Below the pieces are notes generated by a model. It saw nothing but the letters and a program-made list of their open reading frames with translations, was not told where the DNA came from and did not search any database. A program made the translations under genes and the position numbers. 18,870 nt of DNA. It comes from Actinomycetota bacterium. Lineage in GTDB: Bacteria > Actinomycetota > Actinomycetes > Mycobacteriales > Mycobacteriaceae. The stretch's first letter is position 1, and the number at the start of each line of letters is the position of its first letter. The DNA lies in the NCBI GenBank assembly GCA_005787665.1, contig SYAB01000266.1, forward strand, positions 1 to 18,870. The letters run 5' to 3'. This document shows, piece by piece, positions 14,445 to 18,870 of the stretch.

Positions 14445-15635
14445 TCAGCCGGGAGCGCCGGTCACCACACAGCGGGTCCGCGTGTAGATCGTCGGCATGC
14501 ACTTGTTGCAGTGGTCGCATATCGACCGCACCCCCGGCTCGGCCTGAATCCGGTTGATCAGGTCCGGCTCGGCGAGCAGCGCCCGGCCCAGCGCGACGAA
14601 GTCGAATCCCTCGGCCATCGCGATGTCCATGGCGGCCCGGTCGGTGATCCCGCCCAGCAGGATCAGCGGCATGGTCAGCTCCCGCCGGAACTGCAGTGCG
14701 TCGGCCATCAGATAGGTGTCGCGGTAGGGGTAGGAGCGCAGGAACCTGGTGCCGGTCATCCGGATTCCCCAGCGCAGCGGCGGCGAGAAGGCCCCGGCGA
14801 ACTCCTTGATCGGCACATCGCCGCGGAACAGGTACATCGGGTTGACCAGTGAACTGCCGGCGGTCAACTCCAGCGCATCCAGGCCGCCGTCGTCCTGCAG
14901 CCAACGGGCGGTCTGCAATGACTCCTCAATGCCGATGCCGCCGCGCACGCCGTCGGTCATGTTCAGCTTGGCGGTCACCGCGATCGTCGCGGCACCGTCG
15001 CGCTCGACCTCGCGGCGCACCGCCTCGACGATCCCGCGGGCCACCCTGGCGCGGTTCTCCAGCGTGCCGCCGAAGGAGTCGGTGCGCCGGTTGATCAGCG
15101 GGCTGAGAAAGCTGCTCGCGAAGTAGTTGTGGCCGAGGTGAATCTCCACCGCGTCGAATCCCGCGTCGATCGCGTAGCGGGCCGCGGTGGCGTGCTCGGC
15201 GATCACCTCCTCGATATCGCCGGCGGTGGCCCGGCGGGCGAAGCGCATCGACAGCGGGTTGAAGAATCGCACCGGTGCCAGCGCGGTGGCCCGGTTGGAT
15301 CGCGCGTTGGCCACCGGTCCGGCGTGGCCGATCTGTGCGCTGACCGCCGCGCCCTCGGCGTGCACCGCGTCGGTGAGCCGGCGCAGTCCCGGTAGCGCTT
15401 CGGGCCGCATCCACAGACACGAGCCGTCCGTACGCCCGCCCGGGCTGACCGCGCAGTAGGCGACTGTGGTCATGCCCACCCCGCCCGCGGCCATCGTGCG
15501 GTGGAAGGCGATCAGGTCGTCACTGACCAGCGCGCCCGGCGTGCGCGCTTCGAAGGTGGCCGCCTTGACGGTCCGGTTGCGCAGCGTGATCGGACCGAGC
15601 CGTGCCGGGCTGAGTACGTCCGGAACCGCGTTCAT
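14445..15635 (-). CDS. NADH:flavin oxidoreductase, old yellow enzyme-like, with C-terminal Cys cluster
   Basis: The 396-residue protein is an FMN-dependent OYE/2,4-dienoyl-CoA-reductase-type TIM barrel, similar to Rv3359. It starts [18 protein letters not shown], has the barrel motif [20 protein letters not shown] at 167-186 with [12 protein letters not shown] following, and the FMN-phosphate strand LGGITDR with [14 protein letters not shown]. The end carries Cys373, Cys376, Cys379 and Cys389 (CDHCNKCM then RTRC), resembling the [4Fe-4S] site of 2,4-dienoyl-CoA reductases. The chain then stops, without the FAD/NAD domain of those enzymes. The ATG at 15635 is supported by a -10 six bases upstream. 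The substrate is unknown; a flavin plus Fe-S electron path is inferred. Confidence 0.9.
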   Translation of the reverse strand: MNAVPDVLSPARLGPITLRNRTVKAATFEARTPGALVSDDLIAFHRTMAAGGVGMTTVAYCAVSPGGRTDGSCLWMRPEALPGLRRLTDAVHAEGAAVSAQIGHAGPVANARSNRATALAPVRFFNPLSMRFARRATAGDIEEVIAEHATAARYAIDAGFDAVEIHLGHNYFASSFLSPLINRRTDSFGGTLENRARVARGIVEAVRREVERDGAATIAVTAKLNMTDGVRGGIGIEESLQTARWLQDDGGLDALELTAGSSLVNPMYLFRGDVPIKEFAGAFSPPLRWGIRMTGTRFLRSYPYRDTYLMADALQFRRELTMPLILLGGITDRAAMDIAMAEGFDFVALGRALLAEPDLINRIQAEPGVRSICDHCNKCMPTIYTRTRCVVTGAPG

Positions 15636-15641
15636 ATGCAG

Positions 15642-15647
15642 AATGTA
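15642..15647 (-). promoter_or_regulatory. -10 hexamer of the OYE-like gene (leaderless)
   Basis: On the minus strand TACATT ends six bases before the ATG at 15635, predicting a leaderless transcript. The promoter would lie over the first codons or upstream edge of the divergent folD. Confidence 0.55.
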
Positions 15648-15650
15648 GCC

Positions 15651-16517
15651 GTGCCCGCACAGAAGATGGACGGCAAGCTGACCCGCGACGAGATCTTCGT
15701 CGATCTCACCGGGCGGGTCACCGCGTTGACCGCCGCCGGGCGTACCCCGGGGCTGGGCACCGTCCTGGTCGGCGACGATCCCGGTTCGCACGCCTACGTC
15801 CGCGGCAAGCACTCCGACTGCGCCAAGGTCGGGATCACCTCGATCCGCCGGGATCTTCCCGCCGACGCGAGTGCGGCCCAACTGAACGACACCATCGACG
15901 AGCTCAACGCCATGCCGGAGTGCACCGGCTACATCGTCCAGTTGCCGCTGCCGCGTCATCTCGACGAGAACGCCGCCCTGGAGCGCATCGCCCCGGCCAA
16001 GGACGCCGACGGGCTGCACCCCACCAACCTCGGGCGACTGGTCCTGAACGAACCCGCCCCGCTGCCCTGCACCCCGCGCGGCATCGTGGCGCTGCTGCGC
16101 CGTTACGACGTCCCGGTCGACGGCGCGCACGTGGTGGTCATCGGCCGGGGCGTCACGGTCGGGCGCCCACTCGGACTGTTGCTGACGCGGCGCACCGAGA
16201 ACGCAACGGTCACGTTGTGCCACACCGGAACTCGCGATCTCCCGTCGCTGACCCGGCAGGCTGACATCGTCGTCGCCGCGGTCGGGGTGCCGCATCTGCT
16301 GACCGCCGCCATGGTGCGCCCGGGCGCGGCGGTGGTCGACGTCGGCGTCAGCCGGGTCGAGGGAGCGCTCACCGGTGACGTGGCACCCGACGTGTGGGAG
16401 GTCGCCGGCCTGGTGTCGCCGAACCCCGGTGGAGTGGGCCCGCTGACCCGGGCCTTCTTGCTGACCAACGTCGTTGAACGAGCAGAGGCCGTGCAACGAG
16501 CAGAAGCCGTGGGATGA
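15651..16517 (+). CDS. folD: FolD, methylenetetrahydrofolate dehydrogenase / cyclohydrolase
   Basis: The bifunctional folate enzyme, about 288 residues, interconverts 5,10-methylene-, 5,10-methenyl- and 10-formyl-tetrahydrofolate using NADP. It shows [20 protein letters not shown] with the Tyr49/Lys53 pair, the signature [15 protein letters not shown], the Rossmann segment [18 protein letters not shown] and the ending [16 protein letters not shown]. The GTG at 15651 fits the usual N-terminus best. In-frame ATGs at 15636 and 15666 remain possible, and none has a strong ribosome binding site. The C-terminal tail [13 protein letters not shown] comes from an 18-base tandem duplication. The stop overlaps the DUF3017 start (ATGA). 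It is divergent from the OYE-like gene: CATATG at 15633-15638 contains start codons for both strands if the longer FolD is used. Confidence 0.95.
   Translation: MPAQKMDGKLTRDEIFVDLTGRVTALTAAGRTPGLGTVLVGDDPGSHAYVRGKHSDCAKVGITSIRRDLPADASAAQLNDTIDELNAMPECTGYIVQLPLPRHLDENAALERIAPAKDADGLHPTNLGRLVLNEPAPLPCTPRGIVALLRRYDVPVDGAHVVVIGRGVTVGRPLGLLLTRRTENATVTLCHTGTRDLPSLTRQADIVVAAVGVPHLLTAAMVRPGAAVVDVGVSRVEGALTGDVAPDVWEVAGLVSPNPGGVGPLTRAFLLTNVVERAEAVQRAEAVG
16477..16512 (+). repeat. 18-base tandem duplication in the folD 3' end
   Basis: Two 18-base units, AACGAGCAGAGGCCGTGC (16477-16494) and AACGAGCAGAAGCCGTGG (16495-16512), match at 16 of 18 positions and keep the reading frame. They add about six residues to the FolD C-terminus just before the ATGA overlap with the next gene. 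Confidence 0.8.
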
Positions 16518-16795
16518 CCGCACGCGAAGTGGTCCGGGAGCAGTGGCCGATCCTGACCGTCGCGGCGATCTTCGCGGTCGCCCTGCTGCTGGTCGCGGCG
16601 GGCTTCTGGCGCCGCGGGACGTTCCTGATCGGCGCCGGCGTCGGTGTGGCCGCCGCGTTGCGGCTGACGCTCCCGGAAAGCCGGGCCGGTCTGCTGGTGG
16701 TCCGCACCAAATCGCTGGACTTCGCCACCATGACCACGTTCAGCCTGGTGATGCTGTACGTCGCCTGGACGATCGACCCGCTGGGCACCAGTTAA
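16514..16795 (+). CDS. DUF3017 membrane protein (Rv3355c-like)
   Basis: This 93-residue actinobacterial DUF3017 protein has three hydrophobic segments at about 11-30, 35-52 and 68-87. Short basic loops ([17 protein letters not shown]) lie between them. The family usually follows folD, as here, and the ATGA overlap with folD couples translation. Function is unknown. The TAA stop interlocks with the stop of the convergent methyltransferase gene (TTAA at 16792-16795). Confidence 0.88.
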   Translation: MTAREVVREQWPILTVAAIFAVALLLVAAGFWRRGTFLIGAGVGVAAALRLTLPESRAGLLVVRTKSLDFATMTTFSLVMLYVAWTIDPLGTS

Positions 16796-17538
16796 CGGCT
16801 CAGCACCGCCCGCACGCACCGGGTTACGTAGGGCAGCGCGATGCCCTCGGAATTGGCCAGCGCGGGATGGCTGGTCAGCAGGGCGCGGACATCCTGCAGG
16901 GTCCGGGCGCGTACGTCGGCCGGCGAGGTGATGCAGTAACTGCGGGATGCGACGTAGTCGATCAGGGCCTGTGGGGTGATGTAGTTGGTCCACTCCACCT
17001 CGTGGGTCGCCACCTCGGTGAACTGCTCCGGGAGTACGACGGTCGCGTTGGCCCAGTCATGCTCGAGGCCGACGATCCGGCCGAATTCCTTGACCCAGCC
17101 CAGCCGTTCGTCGCGCACGTTCCACAGCAGGCCCAGCCGGCCGCCCGGACGCAGCACCCGCGAAATCTCCGCCCCCGCGCGATCGGTGTCGAACCAGTGC
17201 CAGGCCTGGGCTACCAGGACCGCGTCCACGCAGGAGTCCGGCAGCGGAATCTGCTCGGCGGTGCCCAGCAGTGCCGGCGTGTCGGGCAGGGTGTCGCGCA
17301 GCACGTCGAGCATCTCGGCGATCGGGTCCACGGCGAAGACGTGCAGACCGCGTTCGACCAGCCGCGAGGTCAGCTTCCCGGTGCCGGCACCGAGGTCGAG
17401 CACGTCGCGCGGACTCCAGTCGGCGTTGGGTGCCAGCAGCCAGTCGATCGCCGCCGGCGGGTAGGAGGGCCGGCCACGCTCGTAGGCGGCGGCCTGTGAC
17501 CCGAAGGACAACGAGCGGTCGCGACGGGGGTCGCTCAC
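16792..17538 (-). CDS. Class I SAM-dependent methyltransferase (Rv3342-like)
   Basis: The 248-residue methyltransferase (type-11 family) shows motif [11 protein letters not shown] at 46-55, the acidic motif [13 protein letters not shown], then [23 protein letters not shown] and the post-motif [13 protein letters not shown]. The opening [19 protein letters not shown] is typical of the mycobacterial Rv3342 group. It is soluble, and its methyl acceptor is unknown. The GTG at 17538 overlaps the metX stop (GTGA), making it the last gene of the metC-metX operon. The open frame runs much further upstream only because it shadows metX. The 3' end shares the TTAA stop overlap with DUF3017. Confidence 0.92.
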   Translation of the reverse strand: MSDPRRDRSLSFGSQAAAYERGRPSYPPAAIDWLLAPNADWSPRDVLDLGAGTGKLTSRLVERGLHVFAVDPIAEMLDVLRDTLPDTPALLGTAEQIPLPDSCVDAVLVAQAWHWFDTDRAGAEISRVLRPGGRLGLLWNVRDERLGWVKEFGRIVGLEHDWANATVVLPEQFTEVATHEVEWTNYITPQALIDYVASRSYCITSPADVRARTLQDVRALLTSHPALANSEGIALPYVTRCVRAVLSR

Positions 17539-18650
17539 CCCAGGGTCTCCCGGATCAGCTGGCCCACCGCGGCGGTCTCGATCAGGAAGCCGTCGTGACC
17601 GTAGATCGACTCCACCACCTTCAGCCCGCCGCAGCCGGGCAGCAGGTCGGCCAGTTCCTGCTGCAGGCGCATCGGGTAGAGCCGGTCGGAGGTGATCCCG
17701 CCGACCACCACCGGGACCGGGCAGGACCGCAGCGCGGCGGCGACCCCGCCGCGTCCGCGGCCGACGTCGTGGTTGGACAGCGTCTCGGTCAACGCCACAT
17801 AACTGCCGGCGTCGAACCGGCGGACCAACTTGGCGCCCTGGTACTCCAGGTAGCTCTGCACCGCGTATCGCCCGCCGGCCAGAGGGTCCTCCCGGTCGTC
17901 TCCGGAGCCCTGTCCGTCGTTGCCGAACCGGGTGTCCAGTTCGGTCTCCCCGCGGTAGGTCAGATGGGCGAACCGGCGGGCGAGCTGCAGCCCGGTCTCC
18001 GGCGCCCGGCCGGTGCCGTAGTAGTCCCCGCCCTGCCAGTTCGGGTCGGAGGTGATGGCGGCGATCTGGCTGCTCTGGGTGCCGATCTGGTCGGCGGTGG
18101 CCCGGGCCCCCACGGCCAGCACCAGTCCGGCCCGCACCCGCTCGGGGTAGCCGATCATCCACTCCAGCGCGCGTGCCCCGCCCATCGAGCCGCCGATCAC
18201 CGCGGCCACCTCGGGGATGCCGAGGGCGGCCAGCGCGGCCACGTCGGCGTTGACCTGGTCGCGCACCGTGATCAGCGGGAACCGGGACCCCCAGGGCCGG
18301 CCGTCCCGAGCCGGTGAACCGGGTCCGGTGGACCCCTGGCATCCGCCCAGGACATTGGTGGCCACCGCGCACCACCGGTTGGTGTCGATCGGAGCCCCGG
18401 GTCCCGCGACGCCGTCCCACCAGCCGGGGACGTTCGAGTCCCCGGTGAGAGCGTGCAGAACGACGACGACGTTGTCGCGCCGTGGCGAGAGTTCCCCCCA
18501 GCGCTGCACCGCGATCGAGACGTCGTCGATGACCGCGCCGTTTTCCAGCGCCAGCGGGCCGATGTCGACGATGCCGATCTCACCCTCGGCGGGCAGGGCC
18601 GCCGGGATGTGGATGCGTTCGTCCGCGAGTGTCATGTCAGGCTCCGTCAA
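17535..18650 (-). CDS. metX: Homoserine O-acetyltransferase (MetX/MetA)
   Basis: The 371-residue alpha/beta-hydrolase acetylates homoserine with acetyl-CoA, the committed step of methionine synthesis by direct sulfhydrylation. Key elements are the oxyanion segment [11 protein letters not shown], the nucleophile motif GGSMGG with Ser155, and the catalytic partners Asp322 (TSDRLYP) and His352 (YGHDGFL). The TTG at 18650 overlaps the metC stop by four bases (TTGA), suggesting coupling. An ATG at 18635 would shorten the protein by five residues with no loss of conserved sequence. It works with MetC, encoded immediately upstream. No riboswitch is visible because the operon's 5' end is missing. Confidence 0.95.
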   Translation of the reverse strand: MTEPDMTLADERIHIPAALPAEGEIGIVDIGPLALENGAVIDDVSIAVQRWGELSPRRDNVVVVLHALTGDSNVPGWWDGVAGPGAPIDTNRWCAVATNVLGGCQGSTGPGSPARDGRPWGSRFPLITVRDQVNADVAALAALGIPEVAAVIGGSMGGARALEWMIGYPERVRAGLVLAVGARATADQIGTQSSQIAAITSDPNWQGGDYYGTGRAPETGLQLARRFAHLTYRGETELDTRFGNDGQGSGDDREDPLAGGRYAVQSYLEYQGAKLVRRFDAGSYVALTETLSNHDVGRGRGGVAAALRSCPVPVVVGGITSDRLYPMRLQQELADLLPGCGGLKVVESIYGHDGFLIETAAVGQLIRETLG

Positions 18651-18814
18651 CGGGCCGCCACGGCGTGCGGTGTCACGGCTCGGGCGGCGGCGAAGCCGCG
18701 CTCGAGATCGGCCAGGATGTCCCCGATACCCTCCAAGCCCACCGCCAGCCGCACCAGTCCGGGAGTGACCCCGGTGCTCAGCTGCTCCTCGGCGGACAGC
18801 TGCTGATGGGTGGA
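18647..18814 (-). CDS. metC: MetC/MetZ O-acetylhomoserine sulfhydrylase, C-terminal fragment
   Basis: About 55 C-terminal residues remain: [10 protein letters not shown], then the family signature [20 protein letters not shown] and a short tail AVAAR. This is the end of the PLP-dependent Cys/Met-metabolism fold, which converts O-acetylhomoserine plus sulfide to homocysteine. The catalytic lysine and PLP region are missing. Truncation is by the contig rather than by a visible mutation: just past the STH of this motif the composition drops and the frame joins an unrelated protein. The stop overlaps the metX TTG start. Confidence 0.88.
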   Translation of the reverse strand, partial: STHQQLSAEEQLSTGVTPGLVRLAVGLEGIGDILADLERGFAAARAVTPHAVAAR

Positions 18815-18816
18815 TC
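18811..18816. other. Composition break: probable chimeric junction (right)
   Basis: The metC match ends near 18814, and an AT-rich sequence (about 40% G+C over 18811-18870) continues to the edge. In a different frame of the minus strand it encodes an unrelated nuclease tail. The join interrupts metC in its conserved part, which suggests an artefact. Confidence 0.7.
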
Positions 18817-18869
18817 TCATCAGCTAATTGCGGAAAGAAATCTAATCCAGTACTTCGCTCAATTTCATC
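18813..18869 (-). CDS. Foreign fragment: C-terminus of a DNA/RNA non-specific endonuclease
   Basis: Read from the right edge on the minus strand, the frame gives [19 protein letters not shown]. This matches the well-known C-terminal motif of NucA/endonuclease-G-type non-specific nucleases (pattern EIE-x2-TG-[LI]-DFFP-x-L). Codons are AT-rich and unlike the mycobacterial neighbours, suggesting a donor with low G+C. Only this tail is present and it runs into metC out of frame, so it cannot be a functional gene here. Confidence 0.65.
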
Positions 18870-18870
18870 G

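Noticed and set aside
14445..16523. OYE-like enzyme read as a 692-residue fusion
   Set aside because: The extra N-terminal part is antisense to folD. The conserved OYE N-terminus begins at the ATG at 15635.
16792..18420. Methyltransferase read as a 542-residue protein
   Set aside because: The upstream 294 residues are a shadow of metX. The GTG at 17538, overlapping the metX stop, starts the true protein.
1..18870. CRISPR arrays, tRNA or rRNA genes, insertion sequences
   Set aside because: I saw no regularly spaced direct repeats, no tRNA-like cloverleaf and no transposase motifs; all longer stretches are protein-coding.

Overview
The window is a stretch of mycobacterial chromosome, about 18.7 kb, with a short foreign-looking tail at each end. 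High G+C, GTG and TTG starts, leaderless promoters, mycobacterial LexA boxes and gene content all point to Mycobacteriaceae. The genes match, from memory of the M. tuberculosis map, Rv3395c-Rv3394c, Rv3390-Rv3389c, Rv3370c, Rv3368c, Rv3366, Rv3361c, Rv3359, Rv3356c-Rv3355c and Rv3342-Rv3340, much rearranged. The first ~100 bases (about 34% G+C over bases 1-90) and the last ~58 (about 40%) encode pieces of unrelated proteins. They read as assembly or amplification chimeras, so the true mycobacterial segment is roughly 114-18814.

Left part (114-8664): the SOS mutagenesis cassette. imuA' and imuB are translationally coupled behind a LexA box. dnaE2 lies about 3 kb downstream behind a second LexA box and appears to be leaderless. 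Their products would form the mycobacterial mutasome: DnaE2 is the error-prone polymerase, ImuB the clamp-binding adaptor, ImuA' the accessory subunit. Between them lie four genes not obviously tied to SOS: a hotdog thioesterase coupled to a histidine-phosphatase lipoprotein (lpqD), the hydratase htdY, and a VIT1/CCC1-type metal transporter.

Middle part (8665-11878): a 49-codon hypothetical ORF, a nitroreductase, then on the minus strand a small membrane protein, a lower-G+C MpaB-family oxygenase and the tRNA 2'-O-methyltransferase trmL. After these comes mfpA, the pentapeptide-repeat DNA mimic that acts on gyrase.

Right part (11908-18814): an old-yellow-enzyme-like oxidoreductase with a C-terminal four-cysteine motif sits upstream of a large FHA-FHA-ABC exporter similar to Rv1747. 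Divergent from them are folD and a DUF3017 membrane protein. The methionine operon follows on the minus strand: metC (truncated by the contig end), metX and a SAM methyltransferase.

Coding is very tight. Six junctions use overlapping stop/start codons (GTGA, TTGA, ATGA, TGATG), and two convergent pairs share interlocked palindromic stops (CTAG and TTAA). I did not find a clearly new multigene system. The points most worth a second look are the chimeric ends, the LpqD homologue lacking its second catalytic histidine, the mfpA context without mfpB, the low-G+C mpaB island, the 49-codon ORF after dnaE2, and the single-domain OYE with a probable Fe-S site.
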